Of a stretch of 64,000 nucleotides of DNA, positions 11,554 through 20,026 are shown one piece after another. Under the pieces are notes generated by a model. The model had not been told where the DNA came from, searched no databases, and saw nothing but the letters and a program-made list of their open reading frames with translations. The stretch comes from Tenggerimyces flavus. Its GTDB lineage: Bacteria; Actinomycetota; Actinomycetes; Propionibacteriales; Actinopolymorphaceae. The DNA lies in NCBI RefSeq assembly GCF_016907715.1, contig NZ_JAFBCM010000001.1, positions 992,001 to 1,056,000 on the forward strand. Direction: 5' to 3'. Each line of letters starts with the position of its first letter. Position 1 is the stretch's first letter. A program made the translations under genes and the position numbers.

Positions 11554-12651
11554 ATGGACTCTGTGTGGGCCGTGCGGTTGCCTGTCTCCGCTGGGACGGG
11601 GCCGCGGCTGGCGGTGAAGGACTGCATCGACGTGGCCGGCGTGCCGACGGTGGTGGGCTCGCGTGCTCTGGCCTCTGCCCCTCCCGCTCTTGCCGACGCG
11701 CCGGTGGTGGCCACGGCCCGCGCGGCTGGCGCCCGCATCGTGGGCAAGACCCAGCTGGTCGAGCTCTGCCGCCACGCGGACGGGGTGAACCACTGGGCCG
11801 GAACGCCCGCGAACCCGCTCGACTCGTCGCGGCTGCCGGGCGGCTCGTCGAGCGGCTCGGCGGTGGTTGTCGCGTTGGGCGAGGCGGACGTGGCGTACGG
11901 AACAGACACGGGCGGCTCGGTCCGCGTCCCGGCCGCGTGCTGCGGCGTGGTGGGCCTGAAGACGACGGCGGGTCGCGTTCCCACCCAGGGCGTCTTCGAG
12001 TTCTCCCGCACGCTGGACACCGTGGGTCCGATGGGGAGGACTGTCGCCGACGTGGCGCTGGGCATGTCTCTGATGGAGCCGGGCTTCGTCGTCGCGCCTG
12101 TCAACGCCCCCTTGACAGCCGCCCGCCTCCGCCTCCCCGGCGTGGAACCTGGCATCGACGCCGCGGTGGATCGGGCGTTGTCGGCGGCTGGCTTCACGAC
12201 CACCGACGTGGAGCTGCCGTCGTGGTCGGACTGGAACTCGGCGGCCGACACGCTGATGGCCTGGGAGGGCTACTTCGCCATGTCGTCGTTCCTTCAGCAA
12301 CCAGACCTGCTCGAAGACCGCCACGTAGCCAGCATCGAATACGGCGCCACCATCCCCGCGTCGCGCGTCACCGAGATCCGCCGCCTGCAGCTGCAAGCCC
12401 GCCGGGTGTTGGACGACCTTCTCGCCACCCACACCGTGCTCGCCCTGCCCACGCTGGCCGTGGAGCCCCCGAAGGTCGCGGAGAGAGCCGGCCTCACGTA
12501 CCTCACCGTGGCCCTCAACTTCACCGGCCACCCCGCCCTCGCCCTCCCCATCCCGAGATCGGACAGCCACCTCCCGGCATCCCTCCAACTCGTCGGCCCG
12601 CACTTCTCCGAAGAGTTGCTGCTGTCCTTGGGTGCGCTAGCTGAGCAGTAG
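11554..12651 (+). CDS. Amidase (amidase-signature family)
   Basis: 365 aa. The Ser-cisSer-Lys triad of the amidase-signature family is visible: Lys22 in [10 protein letters not shown], and the Gly/Ser-rich motif [26 protein letters not shown]-type segment with the nucleophilic Ser in [15 protein letters not shown]. The protein is shorter than GatA and lacks its C-terminal extension, so it is a stand-alone amidase hydrolysing a small amide rather than the tRNA-amidating enzyme. Start ATG 11554 is preferred; an ATG at 11479 would add 25 uncharacteristic residues and overlap the start of the divergent protease gene. The 3' end overlaps the convergent oxidase gene by 15 bp. Confidence 0.88.
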   Translation: MDSVWAVRLPVSAGTGPRLAVKDCIDVAGVPTVVGSRALASAPPALADAPVVATARAAGARIVGKTQLVELCRHADGVNHWAGTPANPLDSSRLPGGSSSGSAVVVALGEADVAYGTDTGGSVRVPAACCGVVGLKTTAGRVPTQGVFEFSRTLDTVGPMGRTVADVALGMSLMEPGFVVAPVNAPLTAARLRLPGVEPGIDAAVDRALSAAGFTTTDVELPSWSDWNSAADTLMAWEGYFAMSSFLQQPDLLEDRHVASIEYGATIPASRVTEIRRLQLQARRVLDDLLATHTVLALPTLAVEPPKVAERAGLTYLTVALNFTGHPALALPIPRSDSHLPASLQLVGPHFSEELLLSLGALAEQ

Positions 12652-13569
12652 CTCGGTGGCTTGGGCGGCGCAGCCCCAGGATTGGAGGACGCCGGTGCCG
12701 TCGTGGCCGTAGTTGTGGACGATCTTGGTGCTCCCCTGGATCTCGGCCTCCAGGCGTACTGTCGGGCGGCTGGGGCGGAGGCCGGCTCGGTGGGCGAGGA
12801 CCTTGGCGTTCGCGAGCCGGGGCTCGACCTCGATGCAGCGCTGCAGGATTCCGCGGGCAATCTCCGGTGACGGCGCCGGGTCCCAGTCGTCCTCGACGCG
12901 CACTCCCCCGAGCAGGACGTGGTTGCCGTACGGGTGCCAGCTGGCGTTCTCCGGACCGAACGTCACGCCGAGGAAGAAGCCTTCCAGGCCGGGGTTCTCC
13001 ACCACGACGTGCTGACCCTTGACCGGCCGCACGCTCTCGTCGCCGGCCAGCCGGCGGGCTCCGACGCCGGTGCAGTTCGCGACGAGTTCGGCGTCCAACC
13101 CGGCCAGCGACTCGACCACGCGCTGCTCGATCGTGCCGCCACCGTTGACGAAACGACCGACGAGGTAGTCGAGATAGGGCGGCAGGTCGACCAGCGGCAC
13201 GCGCATCCACGTTCCGCTCGCATAGCCGGGTGGCACCTCCGACGCCGTCGCCTCGCGGACGTACATCGACTCGTCCGCGAACGGTGGCGCCCCGCCGATC
13301 GAAGAGGTCGCCGCGCCGAGGCCCGTCTCCATCCGTACCCAGCCATGGGACGGCTCGAGCCGCCGCAGCTCGGCGACGGTCGCCAGCTCCCACTCAGCGT
13401 TCGGGCCGGCGAACACCGGCCCGCACATGCCGGTCGCCGCCGCGGACGTGGTCGAAGCGGTCAGCTCCGCGGTCAGGATGCGCACGGAAGCGCCGGCCTC
13501 CTGGAGCCGGATCGCGGTGGTCAGGCCCATCACGCCGGCGCCGACCACGGTCACCTCGGGACTACTCAT
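12637..13569 (-). CDS. FAD-dependent D-amino-acid oxidase family protein
   Basis: 310 aa. The Rossmann FAD motif VVGAGVMGL is at residues 8-16, and the C-terminal YGHDGTGVLQSWG segment is the second FAD-contact motif of DAO-type flavoproteins. Length and layout fit D-amino-acid oxidase, which converts D-amino acids to 2-oxo acids, NH3 and H2O2. The active-site Tyr/Arg set could not be confirmed by eye. It is the last gene of a same-strand group with a VOC protein and an alpha/beta hydrolase (14794 to 12637). Confidence 0.85.
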   Translation of the reverse strand: MSSPEVTVVGAGVMGLTTAIRLQEAGASVRILTAELTASTTSAAATGMCGPVFAGPNAEWELATVAELRRLEPSHGWVRMETGLGAATSSIGGAPPFADESMYVREATASEVPPGYASGTWMRVPLVDLPPYLDYLVGRFVNGGGTIEQRVVESLAGLDAELVANCTGVGARRLAGDESVRPVKGQHVVVENPGLEGFFLGVTFGPENASWHPYGNHVLLGGVRVEDDWDPAPSPEIARGILQRCIEVEPRLANAKVLAHRAGLRPSRPTVRLEAEIQGSTKIVHNYGHDGTGVLQSWGCAAQATELLLS

Positions 13570-13623
13570 GCCCGAGACCGTACGGCCGGCGCCGCGCGCG
13601 CAGCTTGGAGATTTCTGCCTGTG

Positions 13624-14001
13624 CTAACCCGGGTAGACGATCTGCTGCACCGCCCACTTGTTGCCATCGGGGTCGGCGAAGAACACGAACCGTCCCCACG
13701 GGAAGTCCTGGACGTCGGTGACCGGGCAGCCTCGTTCGGTCAGCTCCTTGTGCGCCGTCTCGATGTCGTTCACGACGAGCTGCAGCCCCTGCACGGACCC
13801 GGGCGCGGCCTCGGTCACCCCGAGGCCGATCGCGATCGAGCACCCCGATCCCTGCGGCGTCAGCTGCACGAACCGCACCTCGTCGCTGACCTTGTGGTCG
13901 TGATCGAGGTTGAACCCCGCCTGCTCGACGTAGAACGCCTTCGCTCGGTCCACGTCCGAGACCGGCACAGCGACCAGTTCCAGCTTGAAGTCGATACCCA
14001 T
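13624..14001 (-). CDS. VOC (glyoxalase/bleomycin-resistance fold) protein
   Basis: 125 aa. The protein has the paired beta-alpha-beta-beta-beta units of the vicinal-oxygen-chelate fold: it opens with LELVAVPVSDVDRAKAFYVEQAGF and closes with FPWGRFVFFADPDGNKW, both typical. Actinomycetes have many such proteins; some are isomerases or dioxygenases, others bind antibiotics. No specific substrate can be inferred. It lies 10 bp downstream of the alpha/beta hydrolase gene and is probably cotranscribed with it; the upstream AGGAG (14003-14007) is the ribosome-binding site. Confidence 0.85.
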   Translation of the reverse strand: MGIDFKLELVAVPVSDVDRAKAFYVEQAGFNLDHDHKVSDEVRFVQLTPQGSGCSIAIGLGVTEAAPGSVQGLQLVVNDIETAHKELTERGCPVTDVQDFPWGRFVFFADPDGNKWAVQQIVYPG

Positions 14002-14011
14002 GGTTACTCCT

Positions 14012-14794
14012 CTAACTCTGCTGAGCCGGCGCGCGCCGGATCGGGGCGACGGTGGGGACGGGGTCCTGGGTGAGGAAGTCGAGCACGATCCTGTTCACGA
14101 GCTCCGGCTTCTCCTGGGTCAGGAAGTGCGACGTGCCAGGAACGATCGCCAGCTCGGCGTTCGGGATCGCGTCGTACATGTCGGCCACGTGCTTCAGCGT
14201 CGACAGGTCGTCGTCGGCGAACATCACCAGCGTCCGCGCCTGGATCGCGCCGAGCTCGGAGGCCTCGAGGTACGGCTCGCGCTTGCTCAGGTCGCCGATC
14301 TTCGCCGCGAGCACGCGGAAGTGGTCCGCGCCGTCGGGTGAGACCTCGGCGTACGCCGGGCCGAGGAACTGTTGCATCGCGTCGATGTCCCAGTCGTCGT
14401 CCCCGCCCTGCACCGCGTCGCCGTCCTTGCTGAACCCGCCGCTGATCAGGACCAGCCGATCGACCAGATCGGGCCGCTGCATCGCGACCTGCATGAGCAC
14501 GAACGCGCCCACGCTGTGCCCGAGCAGGTGCGCTGGCCGGCCGATCACCGTCTCGAGGAACGCGATCGCGTCGTCGGTCATCGCCTGGAACGTGTATGGG
14601 CCCTCGGGGTCCGGCGTGTGGCCGTGCCCGCGAAGATCCGGGGTGTAGACGTGGAAGCGCTCGGCCAGCGGGCCGAGGTTCGGTTCGAACCAGCGCGCGT
14701 CCACCATGCCGCCGTGCAGCAGCACCAGCGGCTCGCCCGAGCCGTGCTCGTCGTACCACGTTCGCACCGGGCCGAGCTGAACGTACGTACCCAT
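14012..14794 (-). CDS. Alpha/beta hydrolase
   Basis: 260 aa. Oxyanion-hole LLHGG near residue 25 and nucleophile elbow GHSVGA (Ser) are present, and the late FLTQEKPE segment matches the region around the catalytic His (GTSHFL). This is a canonical alpha/beta-hydrolase (esterase, lactonase or haloperoxidase-like). ATG 14794 is chosen because AAGGGGAGG lies 4 nt upstream; an upstream start at 14833 would bury that site. First gene of a three-gene minus-strand group. Substrate unknown. Confidence 0.88.
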   Translation of the reverse strand: MGTYVQLGPVRTWYDEHGSGEPLVLLHGGMVDARWFEPNLGPLAERFHVYTPDLRGHGHTPDPEGPYTFQAMTDDAIAFLETVIGRPAHLLGHSVGAFVLMQVAMQRPDLVDRLVLISGGFSKDGDAVQGGDDDWDIDAMQQFLGPAYAEVSPDGADHFRVLAAKIGDLSKREPYLEASELGAIQARTLVMFADDDLSTLKHVADMYDAIPNAELAIVPGTSHFLTQEKPELVNRIVLDFLTQDPVPTVAPIRRAPAQQS

Positions 14795-14852
14795 CTGCCT
14801 CCCCTTCAGTCGTCGGTGCGGGGAAGCTACCAAGATTCACCGTCCAAGACTT

Positions 14853-14992
14853 TTCGTCCACAGGCCGTGGACGCTGAAACCGCAGGAAAGAGGCGTGATC
14901 ACCACAGAATCTGGCGTTCATCCACAGGCCGGTCCCCAGGCTGTGCACACCGTTGCGCACGGTTGTCCCCAGTGATCGACAACTCGCCCACA
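14853..14992. promoter_or_regulatory. Cluster of DnaA-box-like motifs upstream of dnaB
   Basis: The 387-bp gap between the hydrolase and dnaB holds four 9-mers close to the actinomycete DnaA box TTGTCCACA: TCGTCCACA (14854-14862), TCATCCACA (14918-14926), TTGTCCCCA (14963-14971) and TCGCCCACA (14984-14992), each with one or two mismatches. The first lies in a perfect dyad, CGTCCAC-N5-GTGGACG (14855-14873). Further on, two copies of CCGTACGG (15081-15088, 15105-15112) sit near the dnaB promoter region. Binding by DnaA is inference. Confidence 0.5.
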
Positions 14993-15181
14993 GGCCCTGT
15001 GCATGGCGAGCTTCTCCCAGCCCTCCCGGCCGCGTACGGTCAGCGCTACCCGGGGGCGAGCTAGGCAGGTCCGCGCGCAGCCGTACGGAATCGACTTGTC
15101 GGTCCCGTACGGTAGAAAATCGAACATGCGTTCGTCACGGGTCAAGCAGTCGCCAGAGGTAGGGCAGGGGGTCCGCAAGCG

Positions 15182-16543
15182 GTGAGCGTTGCCGAGTTTC
15201 CGGGGTTGCACCCGGTCGAGGGCCCACCCGACCGGCTGCCTCCGCAAGACCTCGCCGCGGAGCAGTGTGTCCTCGGCAGCATGTTGCTGTCGAAGGACGC
15301 GATCGCCGACGTCGTCGAGGTGCTGCGCGGACCGGACTTCTACCGGCCGGCGCACGAGACCGTGTACGACGTCGTGCTCGACCTCTACGGCCGCGGCGAG
15401 CCGGCCGACGCCGTCACGGTCGCGGCCGAGTTGCAGCGCAAGGGCGAGCTCAACCGCGTGGGCGGTGCGCCGTACGTTCACACGCTGATCGCCTCGGTGC
15501 CATCGGCCGCCAACGCCGGCTACTACGCGGCGATCGTGCGGGAGAAGGGGATCCTGCGCCGGCTGGTCGACGCCGGCACCAAGATCACCCAGCTCGGCTA
15601 TGCCGGCGACGGCGAGGTCGAGGACATCGTCGACCGCGCGCAGGCCGAGGTGTACCAGGTCGCCGACAAGCGCGGCACCGAGGACTACGCGCCGCTGTCG
15701 GCGATCCTCGAGCCGACGTTGGACGAGATCGAGGCGATCGGTTCGCGCGGCGGACAGATGGTCGGCGTACCGACCGGGTTCACCGACCTCGACGGGCTGA
15801 CCAACGGCCTGCACCCCGGGCAGCTGATCATCGTCGCCGCCCGTCCCGGTGTCGGCAAGTCGATCCTGGCGCTGAACTTTGCCCGCGCGGCGTCGATCGC
15901 GAACGGTCTCGCCTCGGTGATCTTCTCGCTGGAGATGAACCGCACCGAGATCACGATGCGCCTGCTGTCGGCCGAGGCGCGGGTGCCGCTCGGGCACATG
16001 CGGCAGGGCACGATGAGCGACGACGACTGGGCCCGGCTCGCGCGCCGGATGGGTGAGGTGTCGAGCGCGCCGCTGTACATCGACGACTCGCCGAACATGA
16101 CGCTGATGGAGATCCGGGCGAAGGCACGGCGGCTTCGGCAGCGCAACGAGCTGCGGCTCATCATTCTCGACTACCTGCAGTTGATGACCTCCGGAAAACG
16201 GGTCGAGAGCAGGCAGGTCGAGGTCGCCGAGTTCTCCCGAAACCTGAAGCTGTTGGCCAAGGAGCTCGAGGTGCCGATCGTGGCGCTCTCGCAGCTCAAC
16301 CGTGGTCCGGAGCAACGTACGGACAAGCGCCCGATGCTGTCCGACCTGCGTGAGTCCGGATCGATCGAGCAGGACGCCGACATGGTGATCCTGCTGCACC
16401 GTGAAGACGCGTACGAACGGGAGTCCACCCGGCCTGGCGAGGCCGACTTCATCGTCGCCAAACACCGTAACGGCCCCACCGCCAACATCACCGTCGCGTT
16501 CCAAGGTCACTACCAGCGGTTCGTCGACATGGCGCAGGGGTAG
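15182..16543 (+). CDS. dnaB: Replicative DNA helicase DnaB
   Basis: 453 aa. N-terminal DnaB_N domain (PPQDLAAEQCVLGSML near residue 20) and C-terminal RecA-like ATPase domain with Walker A RPGVGKS (Lys226), Walker B LIILDYLQLM and the Arg-rich SDLRESGSIEQDAD motif. It is the hexameric 5'-3' helicase of the replication fork. No intein is present, unlike many actinobacterial DnaB genes. Start GTG 15182 is chosen from the conserved N-terminus; an AGGGCAGGGGG stretch precedes it. In Streptomyces-type genomes dnaB normally follows rplI and a MATE gene on the same strand; here it lies 12 kb from rplI and on the opposite strand. Confidence 0.97.
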   Translation: MSVAEFPGLHPVEGPPDRLPPQDLAAEQCVLGSMLLSKDAIADVVEVLRGPDFYRPAHETVYDVVLDLYGRGEPADAVTVAAELQRKGELNRVGGAPYVHTLIASVPSAANAGYYAAIVREKGILRRLVDAGTKITQLGYAGDGEVEDIVDRAQAEVYQVADKRGTEDYAPLSAILEPTLDEIEAIGSRGGQMVGVPTGFTDLDGLTNGLHPGQLIIVAARPGVGKSILALNFARAASIANGLASVIFSLEMNRTEITMRLLSAEARVPLGHMRQGTMSDDDWARLARRMGEVSSAPLYIDDSPNMTLMEIRAKARRLRQRNELRLIILDYLQLMTSGKRVESRQVEVAEFSRNLKLLAKELEVPIVALSQLNRGPEQRTDKRPMLSDLRESGSIEQDADMVILLHREDAYERESTRPGEADFIVAKHRNGPTANITVAFQGHYQRFVDMAQG

Positions 16544-16557
16544 CTCGGAGGAACGAA

Positions 16558-17427
16558 GTGCGCACAATCCCCGTTCACGCGAGCCACGGTCGGTCTCGGT
16601 ACTCCCGGGCCGTTCTGAGCCGGGGTGTGGGCTTGGGGGTCGGCGCCTCCGGCTTCGACGGGGAGCGTGTCGCGCTGATCGCGTCGCAGCGGGCGCGCCC
16701 GTACTCTGCGGGCGACCTCTCCGCGGCGGCCCGCGACCTCGCAGCGTGGCGGTGTGCGGGTCTCGGGGTGCACACGGTGCTCGACGACAGCTACCCGGAC
16801 CGGCTGCGCGACGTCCCGTCGCTGCCGCCGGTGCTGTTCACGCGCGGGATCGTCCGGCCCGACGACCACGCGGTGGCCGTCGTGGGTGCGCGACATGCGT
16901 CTTCGTTGGGCCTGTCCTTCGCCGCCGATCTTGCGACGGCGTTGGTGGGCCTGGGCGTGACAGTGGTGTCCGGCCTGGCGGCGGGCATCGACACCGCAGC
17001 GCACGCCGCAGCCCTGGCCTCGGGCGGCCGTACAGTCGCCGTGCTGGGCACCGGCGTGGGCCGCTGCTACCCGCCGAGCAACCGCGACCTCCAATCCGAA
17101 ATCGCCCGCCGCGGACTGTTGCTCTCGCAGTTCTGGCCAGACACCCCGCCGCGCGAACACAACTTCGTAACCCGCAACGCCGTACTGTGCGGCTACGCCG
17201 ACGCCTGCGTGATCGCCGAGGCGGGCGAGTCCAGCAGCACCCGAACGTTGGCCCGCCACGCCTTGGACCAAAGCCGCCCGCTGATCCTGACGACCCTCGT
17301 CCTGCGCTCAGCCGCCTGGGCCAAATCCCTCACCCGCCGCGCAGGAGTCCACATCGCCTCCAGCGTTGACGAGACGCTTGCCGCCATCGCGGAGGGACGA
17401 GCCGCAGCAGAGCGCACTTTTGCCTGA
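16558..17427 (+). CDS. DprA/Smf-like Rossmann-fold protein
   Basis: 289 aa. It contains the DprA core: VVGARHASSLG, SGLAAGIDTAAHAAAL, VAVLGTGVGRCYPPSN. The downstream DprA signature (FPxRNRxIAGLS...SGSLITA) is altered to NFVTRNAVLCGYADACVIAEAGESSSTRTLA, and no C-terminal winged helix is present. DprA loads RecA on incoming single-stranded DNA; this divergent copy, away from the usual rnhB-dprA locus, is better called a DprA-like paralogue, and its role may differ. GTG 16558 has GGAGGAACG just upstream, and only 14 bp separate it from dnaB, suggesting cotranscription. Confidence 0.8.
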   Translation: MRTIPVHASHGRSRYSRAVLSRGVGLGVGASGFDGERVALIASQRARPYSAGDLSAAARDLAAWRCAGLGVHTVLDDSYPDRLRDVPSLPPVLFTRGIVRPDDHAVAVVGARHASSLGLSFAADLATALVGLGVTVVSGLAAGIDTAAHAAALASGGRTVAVLGTGVGRCYPPSNRDLQSEIARRGLLLSQFWPDTPPREHNFVTRNAVLCGYADACVIAEAGESSSTRTLARHALDQSRPLILTTLVLRSAAWAKSLTRRAGVHIASSVDETLAAIAEGRAAAERTFA

Positions 17428-17561
17428 CGTTTGTCAGTCGGATCAAGCAAATGGCGGGCCCCCACGACCTTCGGCGATCCTCTCGCCAGCGCTGCTCGGG
17501 CATGGTTGGCCGAGTTCGGAACTGATGGGCCGCGCTGAGGGTTAAGGGGCACAATGGGCTA

Positions 17562-18893
17562 GTGACCCTGACACGGCGGTTGCGGGATCCGCATGACAAG
17601 GAGATTTGGCGGCTCGCCGTACCCGCGTTCTTCGCGTTGGTGGCCGAGCCGATGTTCCTGCTCACCGACTCCGCGGTCGTCGGCCACCTGGGCACGCCGC
17701 AGCTCGCGGGGCTCGGGTTGGCGGGGACGGTATTGCAGACGGGGGTCAGTCTTTGCATCTTCCTCGCGTACGCCACCACGGCGGCGGTGGCGCGGCAGCT
17801 GGGCGCGGGTGACACGAAGAAGGCGATCCAGTACGGGATCGACGGGATCTGGCTCGCACTGGGCGTCGGCATAGCGCTCGCGGCAGCCGGGGCGATCTTC
17901 GCTGAGCCGCTGGTGCAGCTCTTCAACCCCTCCGACGCCGTAGCTGAGCAGGCGACGATCTATCTGCGCATCGCTGCGCTGGGGACGCCGGCGATGCTGG
18001 CGGTCTTTGCTGGGACGGGCGTGCTCCGCGGCCTGCAGGACACGAAGACTCCGCTCGTCGTCGCGGTCGGCTCCTACCTCGCGAACATCGTGCTCAACCT
18101 CGCGCTCGTCTACGGCCTGCACTGGGGCATCGCCGGGAGCGCGTGGGGGACGGTCATCGCCCAGTACGCGGGCGCCGCGGCGCTGATCGTCGTCGTGCTG
18201 AGGGGCGCCAAGAAGCATGGCGCGCACGTCAGACCGGACTGGGCCGGCATCAAGTCCGCCGCCGGCGCGGGCGTCCCGCTGATCGTCCGCACCGCCGCGC
18301 TCAGGGTCGGCATCCTCCTCGCCACCGTCGTGGCGACGTCGTTCGGGGACGCGCCGCTGGCCGCGCATCAGGTCGTCTTCACGATCTGGAACGCCCTCGC
18401 GCTCGCCCTCGATGCCGTCGCGATCGCCGGGCAGGCCATCGTCGGGCGGTACCTCGGCGCCGGCGACGTCGAGGGAACGAGGGCGGCCACCAGGCGCATG
18501 ATCGAGTGGGGCATCGCCGCCGGCGTGCTCACCGGCATCCTCCTCGCGGTGGCGAGACCGCTCTACGTCCCGCTGTTCACCGAGGACCCGAACGTCCGCA
18601 CGCTCATCAGCGCGGCGATCCTCGTCGTCGCAGCCCTCCAGCCGGTCGCCGGCGTCGTGTTCGTGCTCGACGGCGTGCTCATCGGCGCCGGCGATGGGCG
18701 CTACCTCGCGTGGACCGGCGTGCTGAACGTGATCGCGTTCATCCCGTTCGCCGCCCTCGTCTGGGCCACCGACGCCGGCCTGGTCGCGCTCTGGTGGGCG
18801 TACGCCGTGTACCAGCTCGCCCGCCTCACCACCCTCAGCCTCCGCGCCAGAAGCAGCACCTGGCTGGTGACCGGAGCCCTCAGCCGGCCTTGA
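17562..18893 (+). CDS. MATE/DinF-family efflux transporter
   Basis: 443 aa, about 12 hydrophobic segments in two six-helix halves, starting with IWRLAVPAFFALVAEPMFLLTDSAVVGHLG, which is the DinF-subgroup signature. These proteins export cationic drugs or metabolites using a Na+ or H+ gradient. Start GTG 17562 lies 6 nt after CACAAT, so it may be leaderless. A MATE gene next to dnaB is standard in actinomycetes. The 134-bp gap before it contains no gene. A strong bidirectional terminator follows. Confidence 0.93.
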   Translation: MTLTRRLRDPHDKEIWRLAVPAFFALVAEPMFLLTDSAVVGHLGTPQLAGLGLAGTVLQTGVSLCIFLAYATTAAVARQLGAGDTKKAIQYGIDGIWLALGVGIALAAAGAIFAEPLVQLFNPSDAVAEQATIYLRIAALGTPAMLAVFAGTGVLRGLQDTKTPLVVAVGSYLANIVLNLALVYGLHWGIAGSAWGTVIAQYAGAAALIVVVLRGAKKHGAHVRPDWAGIKSAAGAGVPLIVRTAALRVGILLATVVATSFGDAPLAAHQVVFTIWNALALALDAVAIAGQAIVGRYLGAGDVEGTRAATRRMIEWGIAAGVLTGILLAVARPLYVPLFTEDPNVRTLISAAILVVAALQPVAGVVFVLDGVLIGAGDGRYLAWTGVLNVIAFIPFAALVWATDAGLVALWWAYAVYQLARLTTLSLRARSSTWLVTGALSRP

Positions 18894-18907
18894 CCCAAAA
18901 GACAGAA

Positions 18908-18932
18908 GCGGCGCCCCAGAGCGGGGCGCCGC
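18908..18932. terminator. Bidirectional terminator between MATE and lectin genes
   Basis: Perfect 10-bp stem GCGGCGCCCC / GGGGCGCCGC with loop AGAGC, located 15 bp after the MATE stop codon and 17 bp after the lectin stop codon on the other strand. It lacks a long U tract, as usual in high-GC actinomycetes. Confidence 0.85.
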
Positions 18933-18948
18933 ATCGTCGAAGAAGAGG

Positions 18949-19794
18949 TCAGCCGCGCGTACCGGTCGACCAGATCGGCGTCTTGCCCTTGTAGATCACG
19001 ACGTTGCCGTCGTTCTGGACGGACAGGAACGCGCCCCGGTTGCCGCCGGTCTTGGAGTGCCAGGTGGCGGTCGTCTTCCGGTAGACCACGAAGTTCCCGT
19101 CGGCCTGCATCACCGCGTACGAGTCCTTGACCCGCGACTTGCTGCCCCACAGGGCCTTCTTGCCCTTGTACAGAACGAGGTTGCCGTCGCTCTGCATGAT
19201 CAGCTTGAACACGCGGTTGGCCGAGACGACCGAGTAGCCCTTGTAGATCTTGGCGCTCGTGTTCGGCGTGGAGATCGTGATCCAACGGTGCCAGAGCGGC
19301 TTGTTCGTCGTCGAGTACGTGACGAGGTTGCTGTCGTTCTGGAGGGCCAGGCCCTTGATCTTGTAGTTCTGGATGCGCGTGCTCCAGACGGCCTTCTTGC
19401 CCTTGTAGACGACGAAGTTGCCGTCCTTCTGCATCGCCGCGTACGCGCCGTTCTGGCCGTGGGTCTGCGTCGACCACTTGGCGACCCACTTCTTGCCCGA
19501 CTTCACGTACTCGACGAGGTTGCCGTCGGGCTGCATGAGCAGTCGGTAGTAGCCGTTCGCCGAACGGACGTAGTTGCCGGACTTGAGCAGCTGACCGGGC
19601 TTCAGCCAGGTGTTGTACGCCGCGGGCGAGTCGGCCATGGCGATCGCGGCCGGGCCGTTCGTCCACTGGTTCGCCGGCACAGCCGTGCCGGTGGTGGTCG
19701 CGGCACTCGCGATCGGAGCGAACATGACAGCGCCTGCGGTCGCGGCGGCCGCCAGGCCGGCGAACACACGCTTACGCGTCCCCGTGATGGTCAT
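18949..19794 (-). CDS. Secreted bulb-type (B-) lectin with six mannose-binding motifs
   Basis: 281 aa. A basic N-terminus and hydrophobic core end in APIASA, a Sec signal peptide cleaved near residue 31. The mature part is two tandem beta-prism II (monocot-lectin) domains. Six QxDxNxVxY mannose-binding signatures are intact, at residues 88-96, 122-130, 152-160, 201-209, 230-238 and 260-268. Actinomycete B-lectins are often fused to enzymes; here the lectin stands alone. The Shine-Dalgarno AGGAGGGAAAGG precedes ATG 19794. It is divergent from dacB, and a palindrome lies at 19840-19854. A role in binding mannan or cell-surface glycans is inferred. Confidence 0.92.
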   Translation of the reverse strand: MTITGTRKRVFAGLAAAATAGAVMFAPIASAATTTGTAVPANQWTNGPAAIAMADSPAAYNTWLKPGQLLKSGNYVRSANGYYRLLMQPDGNLVEYVKSGKKWVAKWSTQTHGQNGAYAAMQKDGNFVVYKGKKAVWSTRIQNYKIKGLALQNDSNLVTYSTTNKPLWHRWITISTPNTSAKIYKGYSVVSANRVFKLIMQSDGNLVLYKGKKALWGSKSRVKDSYAVMQADGNFVVYRKTTATWHSKTGGNRGAFLSVQNDGNVVIYKGKTPIWSTGTRG

Positions 19795-19839
19795 AGGTGC
19801 CCTTTCCCTCCTAAGGCGCGCGGCCGGTCGTGGCCGCAG

Positions 19840-19854
19840 GCGTCATAGTGACGC
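19840..19854. promoter_or_regulatory. Palindrome in lectin/dacB divergent region
   Basis: Perfect GCGTCA-TAG-TGACGC palindrome 46 bp upstream of the lectin start codon. A second dyad GCGGCC-N6-GGCCGC lies at 19820-19837, closer to the lectin gene. Size and place fit a repressor or activator site, but no regulator is encoded nearby. Confidence 0.4.
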
Positions 19855-20026
19855 ACCTTTGACCGGTTTCCGTTCCCGATGTGGCGATGATCACGAAGCG
19901 TAGTGTCTTGGCCCGGTTACGTTCGGCCGAGCCTCACAGCTCACCAACTGAGGACGAAGGAAACCTGCCATTTCCCGTCCATCGGTGGCAGCATTCTCCG
20001 CAGCCTTCGTCGAGGGGAGCACCATC

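Noticed and set aside
9705-12644. 979-aa plus-strand open frame
   Set aside because: It runs antisense to the tricorn protease gene, has low-complexity composition and no recognisable domain; a typical high-GC shadow frame.
14682-14691. GGTTCGAACC, like a tRNA T-loop
   Set aside because: It lies within the alpha/beta hydrolase coding sequence and no cloverleaf can be drawn around it.
14853-15112. Possible oriC
   Set aside because: Boxes are few and imperfect, there is no AT-rich unwinding element, and dnaA/dnaN are absent; oriC is expected past the right end.
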